Assembly (NCBI GenBank): GCA_023407175.1
Contig: JAEYMU010000035.1
Coordinates: 124,001-188,000 of the forward strand
Source: Bacillota bacterium
Lineage (GTDB): Bacteria; Bacillota_A; Clostridia; Lachnospirales; Lachnospiraceae
Direction of reading: 5' to 3'
DNA length: 64,000 bases
This document shows, piece by piece, positions 1 through 9,218 of this stretch (the first letter of the stretch is position 1; each line of letters starts with the position of its first letter). A program made the translations under genes and the position numbers. The notes beneath the pieces were generated by a model. The model searched no databases. It saw only the letters and a program-made list of their open reading frames with translations, and was not told the origin of the DNA.

Positions 1-2262
1 CGTATCCGAAGTGCTATGAACCAAGAAGCCGATGGTGCTGACGAGTTGGGTTTAAATGTTAGAACAAATGCAATCGTACAATCAGAAGCATATAAGAAGA
101 TGGCTGATGGTAAGCCTTGGTCACAGTTAGGCACTAATATGCAAAAGACAATCCTGTACTATTCTATCTTGGAACAGACAAGTAAGAATTTCGGGACAAC
201 GATTTCTGATAATACGTCTTTAAGGGTCGCACAATTCTCTGCTTCATTAGCTGATTTAAAGCTACAGTTAGGTCAAGCATTCCTTCCAATCGTAAATACG
301 GCATTACCCTATTTAAGTGCCTTAGTAAGTGCTATGACTAAGGCTTTACAGTATGTGACCTTATTCATGGAAACTCTTTTTGGATATAAACATGATGCAA
401 GTAAGGCAGGTTATGAAGGCGACACTACTGCCGTTGATGGATTAACAAACTCCTTGGCAGGTGCTACAGCACAGCAGGAAGCCTTAAACAAGGCTAAGAA
501 GAAAGGTGGTTTAACTTCCTTCGATGAAGTGCATACGCTTCCCGAAAAGGCAGGTTCTTCTACTCCTGCTTCATCGGATACAGGTAGTGGCTTACCTTAT
601 TCTACGGGTGGTTCTAGTGAGGATAGCACAGGCTTGCTAGACAAGCTTGGGGGTGCAGGTCAGAAGGTAGTTGAGTTTGCGGAAAAGGTAAAAACTTGGA
701 TGCAGCCAATTGTAGATATATTCTCTAAAATCGGTAGTGCTATTAAAGAGTACCTTATCGACAAATGGCATGAGTTAGCCGAGTGGTGGAGAAAAGACGG
801 TGGCAATATCAGTAAAATGATGCAATCGTTATGGAACAATGTTTTATACCCTATCTTTTCGTTTATCGTTGAATATATATGGGGCGATATCAAAGGTGCT
901 ATAGATGGTCTAATTGATTTTTTCACAGGCTTACTATCTTTTTTTGCAGATATTTTCGTTGGAGATTGGGAAAAAGCTTGGCAGGATTTATGGAAGTGTG
1001 TTAAGGGTGCTGTCGAAGCTATTTGGAACATTATCGATTTGGTTTTCATTGTTACCATTGGTGGTGCTATTAAGTCAGCTTTAAAAGGATTTCTTAACTT
1101 TTTCCTACAATTTGGTGACAACATTGTGAAGTGTTTCGATGATTTGTTTGTATGGATGTTTAACTTCCTTAAAAATAATTGGGACAACATTATTAAGTCT
1201 ACCAAGGGAATCTGGGATGATTTGGTTTTATGGTTTGCCAAATTAGGTCGGCGTATGCTTTCACCGTTCAAAAGTGCGTTCGATAACATCGGGGTTTGGT
1301 TCTATGACAACGTAGTAGCAAAAATTACCGAGAACGTGGGGGGCATTGTTAAGAAATTTGCGGCAATCGCTGACGATGCGTGGAAGGCTTTGAAAAATTC
1401 CTTTTTATCTGTGGCTAAGTGGTACTACGATAACGTGACCGTAAAGATTATCGACACGGTGACGTCGATTATTAGCAAGTTTAAAACAATCGGTGATGAT
1501 GCGTGGAAGGCTATAAAAGGCGGTTTTAGCGGAGTGGGTAGTTGGTTTAAGGATAATATCGTAGATGCTGCCATTGGCAAGGTAGGCGATTTAGTAACCA
1601 AATTCAAGACTATTGGTAGTAATGCGTGGGATGCAATGAAATTCAGCTTCCAGAAAGTTGGTACATGGTTTTTTGATAACATCGTTACTCCTGCACACTC
1701 CAATGTGACTAAGATTACTTCCAAGTTTACACAGATTGGTAAGGATGCTTGGTCAGCTTTGCAGTCCCCTTTTAAATCAGTTGCAGAGTGGTTCAAGACA
1801 AACGTTACCAATAAGATTTCCAATGTTTTTAGTGGTATTAAGTTGGCATTTGATGAAACAGTATTCAACAAAGTAAAAGACTTCTACAACGACAAAATGA
1901 GGAAGCCTGTTAATAATGCAATCGGAGGAATCCAGAAAGCTTTAGATTGGTTACACATCGACTATCAGCTTCCGAAGCTACCTGCATTGTACAACGGCGG
2001 TATCACCAACGGTAAGATGGTTGCTACTATCGGTGATAACGTAGGTGGTCGAGAAGTCGTTTCTCCTTTGGATACTTTGAATAGCATTATTGCTAACACG
2101 ATGTTACAAACCTTGAAATTCAACGGCGGTGGTGCAGGTACAGGTAGTGGTGGAGATATCGTATTGAATATTGACGGTAGAACTTTTGCCAGAATTATTC
2201 AGCCATATCAAAATTATGAAACTAACCGTATGGGTAAAAACATCGTCATGAATGCAATCTAA
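1..2262 (+). CDS. Phage tail tape measure protein (5'-truncated by window)
   Basis: The frame is open to the first base and the first Met codon is at 16, so the N-terminus lies outside the window. At least 748 residues are visible. Tape measure proteins fill the phage tail tube, set its length and help DNA ejection. What shows this: a very long, helix-rich, Trp/Phe-rich protein, a Ser/Gly-rich linker near residues 180-205, four tandem 41-residue repeats (1291-1782), and a C-terminal GGREVVSPLD stretch near residue 675, typical of tape measure C-termini. It sits at the head of a same-strand tail module ending with a holin-like gene, the normal siphovirus order. The call rests on composition, length and position as much as on similarity. 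Confidence 0.85.
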   Translation, partial: RIRSAMNQEADGADELGLNVRTNAIVQSEAYKKMADGKPWSQLGTNMQKTILYYSILEQTSKNFGTTISDNTSLRVAQFSASLADLKLQLGQAFLPIVNTALPYLSALVSAMTKALQYVTLFMETLFGYKHDASKAGYEGDTTAVDGLTNSLAGATAQQEALNKAKKKGGLTSFDEVHTLPEKAGSSTPASSDTGSGLPYSTGGSSEDSTGLLDKLGGAGQKVVEFAEKVKTWMQPIVDIFSKIGSAIKEYLIDKWHELAEWWRKDGGNISKMMQSLWNNVLYPIFSFIVEYIWGDIKGAIDGLIDFFTGLLSFFADIFVGDWEKAWQDLWKCVKGAVEAIWNIIDLVFIVTIGGAIKSALKGFLNFFLQFGDNIVKCFDDLFVWMFNFLKNNWDNIIKSTKGIWDDLVLWFAKLGRRMLSPFKSAFDNIGVWFYDNVVAKITENVGGIVKKFAAIADDAWKALKNSFLSVAKWYYDNVTVKIIDTVTSIISKFKTIGDDAWKAIKGGFSGVGSWFKDNIVDAAIGKVGDLVTKFKTIGSNAWDAMKFSFQKVGTWFFDNIVTPAHSNVTKITSKFTQIGKDAWSALQSPFKSVAEWFKTNVTNKISNVFSGIKLAFDETVFNKVKDFYNDKMRKPVNNAIGGIQKALDWLHIDYQLPKLPALYNGGITNGKMVATIGDNVGGREVVSPLDTLNSIIANTMLQTLKFNGGGAGTGSGGDIVLNIDGRTFARIIQPYQNYETNRMGKNIVMNAI
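1291..1782 (+). repeat. Four tandem 123-bp (41-aa) repeats in tape measure gene
   Basis: Four consecutive units of exactly 41 codons begin at 1291, 1414, 1537 and 1660. Each has an aromatic W[FY] near its start, a [DN]N[VI] pair, a [KT][KS]F segment, then [DN]AW[KDS]A and a closing F..V. A partial fifth unit (AEWFKTNV) starts at 1783. The units have diverged at DNA level, so this is an old protein repeat and not a recent slippage array. Confidence 0.9.
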
Positions 2263-2279
2263 GAAAGGCTTGGTAACGA

Positions 2280-2630
2280 ATGGCTTTATTGAAAGTTAAT
2301 GGGGTAGACTTACCTACTCCTTCCGAATATAACTTTGGCATGATGGATATTACAAATGCCGAAAGAAATGCAAAAGGGACAATGATTATTGAAAGAATTG
2401 CTTCCAAGGTAAAAATTTCTATTAAATATAAATTCTGTGATGCTTCTAAGATGTCGCAGATTTTACAGGCAACACAACCAATTTATTATAACGTAACTTA
2501 CCTCGACCCTGTCAGTAACACTTACAAGACAGGGTCTTTTTATAACGGTGACAGAAACTTAGGCATGATTGATTTTAAGAATGGAGTCCCAAGATATAAG
2601 GATTTACAATTTGACTTTATAGAAAGGTAG
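2280..2630 (+). CDS. Phage tail protein, DUF6711-like
   Basis: A 116-residue protein starts 18 bp after the tape measure stop, with an AAGAAAGG ribosome site in the gap. It opens with MALLKVNGVDLPTPSEY, the style of small tail proteins annotated as DUF6711 in Clostridia and lactobacillus phages. No catalytic motif or membrane segment is visible. The position directly after the tape measure suggests a distal-tail or tail-completion role. The family name is from memory of similar sequences; the structural role is inferred from gene order. Confidence 0.65.
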   Translation: MALLKVNGVDLPTPSEYNFGMMDITNAERNAKGTMIIERIASKVKISIKYKFCDASKMSQILQATQPIYYNVTYLDPVSNTYKTGSFYNGDRNLGMIDFKNGVPRYKDLQFDFIER

Positions 2631-2638
2631 GTGCTGAT

Positions 2639-3814
2639 ATGCTTCCTTCAAGCAATAGTTATAAGTCAGCCGTATTAGCACCTTCTCGTCAAACAAACAG
2701 CAGGGTTACTATTACTATGAATGCATTAAATAATGGTAACCCACAAGTCTTTGACGATAACAGGGTGATTTCAGCCAATATCATTGAAGAGATTTCAATA
2801 TTGAATTTAACTTCCCCGGCTAACCAACTACTGTTGACCCTTGATAATACTGACAACCTTTTCAGCTTCCTTACTCTTAATAATATCCACACCATTATTG
2901 CCAGTAGACCCAGTATTAAAGTTGAGTTTGGAATTGTTTTAGAGGACGCTGCTATCGAGTGGATTCCAATGGGTACTTTCTATGTAGATAGTTGGAAGAA
3001 TGATACAGGAAGTATGACCATCACATTTACGGCACACGACTATTTAATGATTTTAGGTAATACATCTTTTGATAGTACGGCAATCACAACTGCGAATGCC
3101 TTGGCAGTAGCAATCTTTCAGAACGCAGGTATTACTAATTATTGGATTGATCCTTCCGTGGAATCCCACCTTGGGTATAACCGTATGACATGGAGTACAA
3201 ACAGTAGGGACTTACTACAACATCTTGCAATTCTGACCGGAACAACATTATACCAAGACAGGTATGGTGTAGTTAAGTTAGAGAAGTTTCCCTCCATCTT
3301 AGAATCGCAGATGTATACTTTACACGTTTCTAGTCAGAACGGATTGTATCATTATGTTTCACCAAATACCTATGAGGAACAATCTACAGAAGGTGGTATG
3401 CGAAGCATCCTTATGGATAATATGTTTGAAATTCCTTCGGTAACATTAGACCAATCTATTTATCAAGTTAATATAAATGTTTATTCAACAGACCCATTGG
3501 ATGATAACTTTACAACATACACCTACACAAATCCAAATCTTGGTGGGGGTAGAGGTGGTATGGCTTTTACCTTGGATATCCCTATGGTAACATCTACTGC
3601 TTCGGCAAAAGTGATTGCAGCTAGAATGTTTGCAGAAACAATGTACAATGCCGTTTACGTTGCACGTTGGAGGCAAAATCCTATTATGGTAGCAACTGAC
3701 ATTGTTATCATTGATGATAGTAACAACACTATGAAGCAAACAAGAGTAACTAAACAAGAGTTTCAATATAAAGGCTACCTTAGTGGTACAACTGAAAGTA
3801 GAGGGGGAGTATAA
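2639..3814 (+). CDS. Phage tail/baseplate protein
   Basis: A 391-residue protein starts 9 bp after the preceding stop, with an AGGTAGG site. The sequence is beta-rich, with an N-terminal stretch on spatial reference of tail type (residues about 20-150, ending in ITFTAHDYLMIL) and a middle part containing TWSTNSRDLLQHLA and a DRYGVVKLEKF segment. These are reminiscent of distal tail or hub proteins of Firmicutes siphophages, where a domain resembling phage gpD or tail-hub folds follows the tape measure. I do not recognise a specific Pfam family with certainty. Position between the tape measure module and the tail fibre supports a baseplate or tail-tip component. Confidence 0.6.
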   Translation: MLPSSNSYKSAVLAPSRQTNSRVTITMNALNNGNPQVFDDNRVISANIIEEISILNLTSPANQLLLTLDNTDNLFSFLTLNNIHTIIASRPSIKVEFGIVLEDAAIEWIPMGTFYVDSWKNDTGSMTITFTAHDYLMILGNTSFDSTAITTANALAVAIFQNAGITNYWIDPSVESHLGYNRMTWSTNSRDLLQHLAILTGTTLYQDRYGVVKLEKFPSILESQMYTLHVSSQNGLYHYVSPNTYEEQSTEGGMRSILMDNMFEIPSVTLDQSIYQVNINVYSTDPLDDNFTTYTYTNPNLGGGRGGMAFTLDIPMVTSTASAKVIAARMFAETMYNAVYVARWRQNPIMVATDIVIIDDSNNTMKQTRVTKQEFQYKGYLSGTTESRGGV

Positions 3815-3816
3815 AA

Positions 3817-5394
3817 ATGGCATACATTAAAACGGTGTGGATTGATAGACAGGTACAGTATCCATTAACATTTACTCAAACGAATAATGCTAATGGTACT
3901 ATTACACTTGTCCCTGCCGAGGGTACTGTTTCCCAAGCAGGTACTCCGATCTGTGCATTAAACTTAAATAAAATGGAAGATGCTATTTATAATAATGATA
4001 TTTCTAATGTGAAAAAGAATGGTGATATAATGACTGGCAGCTTAACCGTTCCTGTATTAATCAGCAATACAGCTGACGGCACATCACCATTTTTGGTAAC
4101 GTCTACAACAAAGGTTGACAATCTTAATGTAGATATGGTTGACGGATATCATGCTACAGATTTCCTTTTGGCGAGTGGTTATACGGCATCCGATATTCTT
4201 ATCAAAATTAAAGGTGTCGATGGTTCGGGAAGTGGATTAGATGCAGATTTAATTGATGGTATCGACTCCTCGGCTTTTGCTAGAAAAGATTTAACCACAG
4301 ACCAAGCATTCAACGCAGGTATTGTGTTACCAAACAGTAAGGCATTATGGTCTAGGAATGCAGGTGGTACTTCTTATGCAATCTTTTACATCAACGGCAG
4401 TAACCAAGTCCTTGCAGGTAACACGGCATTACCTATTTTCCTTTACTCTTCTTCTGCACCTGTTTGGTTCAATGGTACTACGAACTATACACTTTATCAT
4501 ACAGGTAGCTTCTCGTATACTACCACCAATACGGCTAATGCTTTGGTACAAAGGGATGCTAACGGTGATGTCAGTTTCCGTATTGGTAATGCTAATCGGA
4601 TTTTATTAACGAGTGTTCCAGACCTTACACTTACCATGACAAACCCTGCATTCCAACTTACTCATGCTGATGGTTCAAACATGATTATGGATAACAATGA
4701 AATTCAATGTAGAATGGCAAATAATACTGTAAACACATTATGGCTTAACAAAGACGGCGGAAATATCAGTATGGGTAATTCTGTTTCTACCATTAATATT
4801 GCAGGTGCATTAACCGTTGGTGGTACGTCTGTATCTTTAAGTGACCATACCCACGGTACTCTTTACGCGACTTCTTCTATTAACTCTGTAACTATCTTTG
4901 GTTCTAACTTTAGACCGACAAGTACGAGTGAAGGAAGTGGAGATAACACAATTACATGTGGTTCACCATCTTACCGTTGGAAAACTGTTTATGCAGGTAC
5001 AGCAACAATCAATACTTCTGATAAACGACAGAAGAAGGATATTGAAGCCATGAGTGAAATTCAAATTGAGTTTTTCAAACGGTTATTACCTGTATCGTAT
5101 AAATTTATCGACAATGACAGTAACCGTACTCACTATGGGTTTATCTCACAAGATGTTGAAAAAATTATGGAAGAGGTTGGATTGACCTCCCTTGACTTTG
5201 CAGGGTTCATCAAAAGTCCTATTTACGAGAATAACGAAACTAATACAGGTGCTATCATTGATTATGTGTACGGACTTCGGTACAGTGAGTTTATTGCTTT
5301 GAATACCTATGTGCTACAAAGAGTTATGGAAGAAGCAGAAACTATGAAGAAGGATATTGAAGTAATCAAACAGTTTGTAGGCATGGGGGTATAG
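3817..5394 (+). CDS. Tail fibre/appendage with C-terminal S74 self-cleaving chaperone domain
   Basis: A 525-residue protein starts 2 bp after the previous stop, with GAGGGGGAG ahead of it. The first ~390 residues are Gly/Thr/Asn-rich beta repeats as in phage fibres, including DMVDGYHATDF and DLIDGIDSSAF repeats. Residues about 398-520 match the intramolecular chaperone (Peptidase S74) domain: TSDKRQKKDI, then a YGFISQDVE motif. In this family a Ser and a Lys five residues later drive autocleavage after trimer folding. Here Ser401 and Lys406 have that spacing, so cleavage competence is plausible. The C-terminus ends in a coiled-coil-like helix. Role: host recognition; mature fibre trimer at the tail tip. 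Confidence 0.85.
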   Translation: MAYIKTVWIDRQVQYPLTFTQTNNANGTITLVPAEGTVSQAGTPICALNLNKMEDAIYNNDISNVKKNGDIMTGSLTVPVLISNTADGTSPFLVTSTTKVDNLNVDMVDGYHATDFLLASGYTASDILIKIKGVDGSGSGLDADLIDGIDSSAFARKDLTTDQAFNAGIVLPNSKALWSRNAGGTSYAIFYINGSNQVLAGNTALPIFLYSSSAPVWFNGTTNYTLYHTGSFSYTTTNTANALVQRDANGDVSFRIGNANRILLTSVPDLTLTMTNPAFQLTHADGSNMIMDNNEIQCRMANNTVNTLWLNKDGGNISMGNSVSTINIAGALTVGGTSVSLSDHTHGTLYATSSINSVTIFGSNFRPTSTSEGSGDNTITCGSPSYRWKTVYAGTATINTSDKRQKKDIEAMSEIQIEFFKRLLPVSYKFIDNDSNRTHYGFISQDVEKIMEEVGLTSLDFAGFIKSPIYENNETNTGAIIDYVYGLRYSEFIALNTYVLQRVMEEAETMKKDIEVIKQFVGMGV

Positions 5395-5398
5395 AGAT

Positions 5399-5701
5399 AT
5401 GAACGCAAAGTTTTGGGCGATTAATTGCATCGCATTTCTAATTGTAATTGTATATTCAATTTCTTGGTATGTAATGAGTGTAGTACAAGGTTTACCGATG
5501 AATCCTTTTTGGGAAGCATCGCCGTTTCAATTGGTATTTATTATTGCCTTCCTCTACTTGGTAGGGGAGGGTAAATTAATCCAAAAGATTTTACTTGCTA
5601 AACGGTTAAAGGAAGATGGTACTAAAGAAGAGTTTGCTATTGTGAATAAGTCGGCAAATAATTTTGACAAGATGCTTTTAGATAAGATTAAGAAAGACTA
5701 A
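5399..5701 (+). CDS. Small phage membrane protein, unknown function
   Basis: A 100-residue protein four bases downstream of the fibre gene, with GGGGGTATAGAG ahead of the ATG. Two hydrophobic segments are visible (about residues 5-28 and 44-60), followed by a charged Lys/Glu-rich C-terminal tail. The layout resembles small tail-distal membrane proteins often found between fibre and lysis genes. No family is recognised. A holin or holin-accessory role is possible, but the shorter gene at 6415 is the better holin candidate. Confidence 0.6.
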   Translation: MNAKFWAINCIAFLIVIVYSISWYVMSVVQGLPMNPFWEASPFQLVFIIAFLYLVGEGKLIQKILLAKRLKEDGTKEEFAIVNKSANNFDKMLLDKIKKD

Positions 5702-5718
5702 TATAAGGAGGATGTATC

Positions 5719-6402
5719 ATGGCGATTACACCTGCACAGTTTTTACAAATACAATCCATGAACCCAACAGTTAGGATGCAGTTATATCCAGACCTTAATG
5801 GTGTTGCAAATAACAGAATTATTGTTTACGGTTTGAGTAGCAACATCACTTCAAGATTAATAATTCATAACGGCATAAATGTTACAGGAGTAAAGGTACA
5901 GAAAGCAGTATACAGTGCAACATCTAGGGGTGTTAGGATGTTTTACAAGGATATTATGGCACAGTTTAAGCCATCCTGCCGATATCTTAAAATACAGGGA
6001 TATGGTACTAACACAGATATCACAGCACGAATGATTGAAGTTGAAGCATTTGTAGGTGGAGTTAATATTTTAGCAGGAAGAACTTCTATTGCTAACGATT
6101 CTGCATCGGCTGGTTCTGCTAACATGGCTACCTTAACGGATGGAGTTAAATCCGTTGCAGCCAACACTTACCCTATTTGGTGGACTACTGTTCCCAATGC
6201 TAATGTGGTTTTTGATTTAGGGTCTATGGTTATCTTAGATGGCTTGGCATATTACGGTTACTCGTTGGTAGGTGACCAAAGGCAGAATAGGTTTAAAATT
6301 CAAGGTAGTGGTGATGGGGTTACATGGCAGACAATATGGGATATGTCAGCTAATACTATACCGCAGCCTATATTACCTAACGGTTATACACTAACTTTCT
6401 AA
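5719..6402 (+). CDS. Phage protein with discoidin (F5/8 type C)-like C-terminal part
   Basis: A 227-residue protein behind an AAGGAGGATG site. The second half (about residues 100-225) carries features of F5/8 type C lectin domains: IEVEAFVGG, an NVVFDLGS strand, then FKIQGSGDGVTWQTI, matching the usual FxVQxSxDGxxWxxI pattern. Such domains bind glycans, so the protein probably aids adsorption or decorates the tail tip. The first 100 residues are not recognised. The lectin call is by motif resemblance only. Confidence 0.6.
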   Translation: MAITPAQFLQIQSMNPTVRMQLYPDLNGVANNRIIVYGLSSNITSRLIIHNGINVTGVKVQKAVYSATSRGVRMFYKDIMAQFKPSCRYLKIQGYGTNTDITARMIEVEAFVGGVNILAGRTSIANDSASAGSANMATLTDGVKSVAANTYPIWWTTVPNANVVFDLGSMVILDGLAYYGYSLVGDQRQNRFKIQGSGDGVTWQTIWDMSANTIPQPILPNGYTLTF

Positions 6403-6414
6403 GGGGGAATTATC

Positions 6415-6597
6415 ATGAAAAACAAATTGACGGAGTTAATTGAGGTAAGGAAACTTATGGCATTGGCTATAATCCTATTGTTTGTCGTAATGTCTTACAT
6501 GGGAAGGCTTGAAACCAACTTTGTGCAGACAGTAATTATTGCAATCGTATCGTTCTATTTTGGTAAATCTACTGCATTAGATAAACCGAAAGAATAA
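6415..6597 (+). CDS. Holin-like small membrane protein
   Basis: A 60-residue protein behind a GGGGGAA site, with two hydrophobic helices (about residues 13-29 and 33-50) separated by a short RLET turn and a charged C-terminal tail (STALDKPKE). Size, hairpin topology and position as the last gene of the tail module before a terminator fit a class II-type holin that permeabilises the membrane for an endolysin. No endolysin gene is present in the visible part, so either it lies upstream or the lysis module is split. Confidence 0.6.
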   Translation: MKNKLTELIEVRKLMALAIILLFVVMSYMGRLETNFVQTVIIAIVSFYFGKSTALDKPKE

Positions 6598-6600
6598 TTA

Positions 6601-6637
6601 AAAAGGGGATTGGCTTTCACTAGCCTTTCCCCTTTTT
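6601..6637 (+). terminator. Rho-independent terminator closing the tail module
   Basis: AAAAGGGGA..GGCT pairs with AGCC..TCCCCTTTT around a 6-nt loop, ending in a T run, just 3 bp after the holin-like stop codon. Confidence 0.8.
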
Positions 6638-6753
6638 ATGACCTTGTTTTATATAATGTTATAATGTATAATAAAACTATCTTTTTGTGTCGATGGTTTA
6701 GTAAAATTATTGATACAAAAAAATGATAAACAGGAATTTAGAGAGGTACAAAT

Positions 6754-7239
6754 ATGGATGTGATAATTAGATTGGCATATAAGGAAAAAGATGAAATACT
6801 TCAATTGTTTAATGAATACACAGATAGTATTTTAGCAGAGGGTGAAGATGTTGCGGAGTGTTTGAAATCACAGAATTATGGTGATGAAATTAATAAGCTT
6901 GAAGAAAAATATGGTTTGCCAGAAGGAAGATTGTATATTGCAAGCATTGACAACAAGTCTGTAGGGTGTATAGCTTTAAAAAAAGATGATGATGAGTATT
7001 GTGAAATGAAACGTTTATATGTCAGACCGGGTAATCGAGGAAAGCATATAGGAAAGAAACTTATGGAACAGGTTATTTCTGATGCTAAAGAAATTGGCTA
7101 CAAACATATAAGACTTGATACATTTCCATTTATGAATAACGCAATTAAAATGTATAAGAATTATGGTTTTTACGAAATAGATAAATATAATGACAATCCA
7201 GCACCTACAGCAGTATTTATGCAATTAGATATACAATGA
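6754..7239 (+). CDS. GNAT family N-acetyltransferase (prophage cargo)
   Basis: A 161-residue protein behind a GAGAGGT site. It shows the GNAT fold signature: a beta-strand LYIASIDNKSVGCIAL, then MKRLYVRPGNRGKHIGKKL, the acetyl-CoA binding Q/RxxGxG/A loop, near residues 88-105, and an NNAIKMYKNYGFYE motif near the C-terminus. GNATs transfer an acetyl group to an amine; the substrate cannot be told. It lies between the tail terminator and the integrases with its own AT-rich upstream region, the usual place for lysogenic-conversion cargo. The sequence resembles housekeeping GNATs of Clostridia and no resistance subclass is claimed. Confidence 0.85.
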   Translation: MDVIIRLAYKEKDEILQLFNEYTDSILAEGEDVAECLKSQNYGDEINKLEEKYGLPEGRLYIASIDNKSVGCIALKKDDDEYCEMKRLYVRPGNRGKHIGKKLMEQVISDAKEIGYKHIRLDTFPFMNNAIKMYKNYGFYEIDKYNDNPAPTAVFMQLDIQ

Positions 7240-7299
7240 CAAATTCGAATTTATCAAAATTATATGGGGTTGAGTTGACAGTATATAGACAATAAAATA

Positions 7300-7333
7300 G
7301 GGGAAGGCTTTTATGCCAACCCCTTCGCTTTTT
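7300..7333. terminator. Bidirectional terminator between GNAT and recombinase genes
   Basis: GGGGAAGGC (7300-7308) pairs with GCCAACCCC (7315-7323) around a short loop; a T-rich stretch follows on the plus strand and an AT stretch on the minus strand. It lies between two convergent genes. Confidence 0.65.
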
Positions 7334-8216
7334 AAGCTAATCTTGTTAATGGACTGTTCATACCTCTTGCTAAAATCTTTTCGTCCTCGGCACTTCTAAG
7401 GTATCTTTCCGTTGTCTTAACATCGGTATGACCCATCAATCTGCTAACGGTGTATAGGTCAGTGCCGTCCAACATATTCTGTGCGAAAAATCTTCGGAAG
7501 TTATGTACAGTGATAGGGATACCGTCTATTTCTTTCTGTCCGTTGAATACATTGTCTTTGATTGTCTTAATTAATGCCCCCCTCGTCATACCACCCCCCA
7601 AACGGCTGATAAAAAGGTATTCGCTACTTTTATTTCCTAAAAACTCTTTACGATGGAAAAGGTATTGAGTAAGTGCCTTGTCAAATGCTTCGGTTATTGG
7701 AACATACCTAACCTTGTTTCCTTTGCCGTGGATTTTGATGCAACCTTCTAACACATCCTCCAACTTAATATTGCATAATTCACTATTGCGGATACCTGTT
7801 TCAATCAATAGGATTACGATAGCTTTATTACGAATAGAAACGAAATCAAGTCGGTTAGCATTATCAAGGACTTGTTTAATGGCTGATATGGCATAAGTAC
7901 GGATAACAGTTTTCTCTTCCTTCAAAGACTTAATCCAACCATCATAATTAGTATAAATCATGCCTTCCTCTAATGCGAAGTTGAACATCCCTTTAATGTG
8001 ACGGAGGTTATTGTTAACAGTATTAGCCTGTGCCTTGCCCATGTATTCTATCGCATAAGCCTTAATCTTATCACGATTTATTTCTTCTATATTAATATCA
8101 CCTGTGAAAGCTATAAATCTTTCCACGGCATATCCTCTTTCAGATATGGTTTCAGGGGAGAAGTTTCTAATTTTACATTCTAATAAATAAGCTTTAAGTA
8201 ATTGTGATAATATCAT
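7332..8216 (-). CDS. Tyrosine recombinase/integrase B
   Basis: A 294-residue site-specific recombinase. The N-terminal SAM-like core-binding domain occupies about residues 1-90 and the catalytic domain the rest. Catalytic residues visible: Arg143 (TGIRNSEL), a Lys in GKGNKVR near 165, His238-x-x-Arg241 (HNFR), His263 (MGHTD) and Tyr272 (TTERYLR). All are present, so the enzyme looks active. It begins 3 bp after the stop of the second recombinase (8220-9167), so the two are co-transcribed, opposite to the tail genes and pointing away from tRNA-Leu. A pair of adjacent different tyrosine recombinases is uncommon for a prophage, which usually needs one. Confidence 0.92.
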   Translation of the reverse strand: MILSQLLKAYLLECKIRNFSPETISERGYAVERFIAFTGDINIEEINRDKIKAYAIEYMGKAQANTVNNNLRHIKGMFNFALEEGMIYTNYDGWIKSLKEEKTVIRTYAISAIKQVLDNANRLDFVSIRNKAIVILLIETGIRNSELCNIKLEDVLEGCIKIHGKGNKVRYVPITEAFDKALTQYLFHRKEFLGNKSSEYLFISRLGGGMTRGALIKTIKDNVFNGQKEIDGIPITVHNFRRFFAQNMLDGTDLYTVSRLMGHTDVKTTERYLRSAEDEKILARGMNSPLTRLA

Positions 8217-8219
8217 AGA

Positions 8220-9167
8220 TTATGCCCCCATTTTTATAGTGCCTTTGTTATTGACTTTCATATTGTCCAAAGGGTTGAATTTATCGAAATCTACTGCCAT
8301 GTCTGTTGAAAACATATGGACATATTCCTTAACAACCGTTAAGTCGGAGTGCCCAAGTATCTTTTGTAATCGGAATATATCACCACCGTTAATAATCCAA
8401 TTCTTTGCGAAAGTATGTCTGTATAAATGGGACGAGGTTTTAGTAACACCCCTTGACCTATTATATTCTATCAATTGGTCTTGCTGCGATCTTTCATCAC
8501 CCTGTCCGCCAAACTGATTACAGAATACATAATCCTCTGGTTCGCCCTTACGATACTGTAAATACTCTGTTAGAATATCGGCAAGGGTTTTACTCATAGG
8601 GATTAACTGTTGCTTCCTATTTTTTGTCTTTTCTATTACGATAATTCCACCGTCAAAATCCAAATTCTTTATCTTTAAATTCAATGCTGACGAGATACGG
8701 TTACCTGTTGCCAATAAGTAATTTGAATATACCCATGTCTTATATTCGGTAAAGGTTACTTTCTTAATATTAGGTTTCTTTAATAATATTCTCAACTCGG
8801 AGTCGGTGTAAGTTTCCTTTATTTTTTTCTCGACTTTAGGGATAGGTATTCCGAAAGGCTTTATATATTTTTCTTCCATACACCAATATAAGAAGGCACG
8901 GATGCTTCGAAGATGGCTATTAACAGTTATCTGACTACAAGTTTCTGTTTTCCTATTTAAGATGTAATACTCTATGGTTTCTTCGGTTACATCATCAATA
9001 TATTCGATTTCCTCACCACAATATTTTAAGAAGTCGTATACGTCCTTACGGTATAATTTAAGGGTTTTGGGGGACATATTTTTTAGAGTACATTTGCGGA
9101 TGAAAATAGTTAAAGCTTCCTCGAAGGTGGGGTTGCTATCTGCTTGTAACATTAATTTCTTTTTCAT
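8220..9167 (-). CDS. Tyrosine recombinase/integrase A
   Basis: A 315-residue recombinase, first gene of the two-gene minus-strand unit, starting behind an AAGGAG site. The N-terminal core-binding domain carries SPKTLKLYRKDVYDFLKY. Catalytic residues: Arg157 (TGNRISSAL), a Lys in KTKNRKQQ near 182, His247-x-x-Arg250 (HLYRH), His273 (LGHSDL) and Tyr282 (VVKEYVHM). It is clearly different from recombinase B. Its promoter should lie in 9168-9215, next to the dyad array at 9219-9411. It could act with B as a two-protein recombinase, as in Tn554-type TnpA/TnpB, or one may control excision. Confidence 0.92.
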   Translation of the reverse strand: MKKKLMLQADSNPTFEEALTIFIRKCTLKNMSPKTLKLYRKDVYDFLKYCGEEIEYIDDVTEETIEYYILNRKTETCSQITVNSHLRSIRAFLYWCMEEKYIKPFGIPIPKVEKKIKETYTDSELRILLKKPNIKKVTFTEYKTWVYSNYLLATGNRISSALNLKIKNLDFDGGIIVIEKTKNRKQQLIPMSKTLADILTEYLQYRKGEPEDYVFCNQFGGQGDERSQQDQLIEYNRSRGVTKTSSHLYRHTFAKNWIINGGDIFRLQKILGHSDLTVVKEYVHMFSTDMAVDFDKFNPLDNMKVNNKGTIKMGA

Positions 9168-9218
9168 AAATATTCATTCTCCTTTTGTCGTTAATGTGGT
9201 AGAATGGTATAAAAATAA

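Noticed and set aside
6415..9167. A defence system in the prophage end
   Set aside because: The only cargo is a GNAT gene, with no nuclease, toxin or abortive-infection motif.
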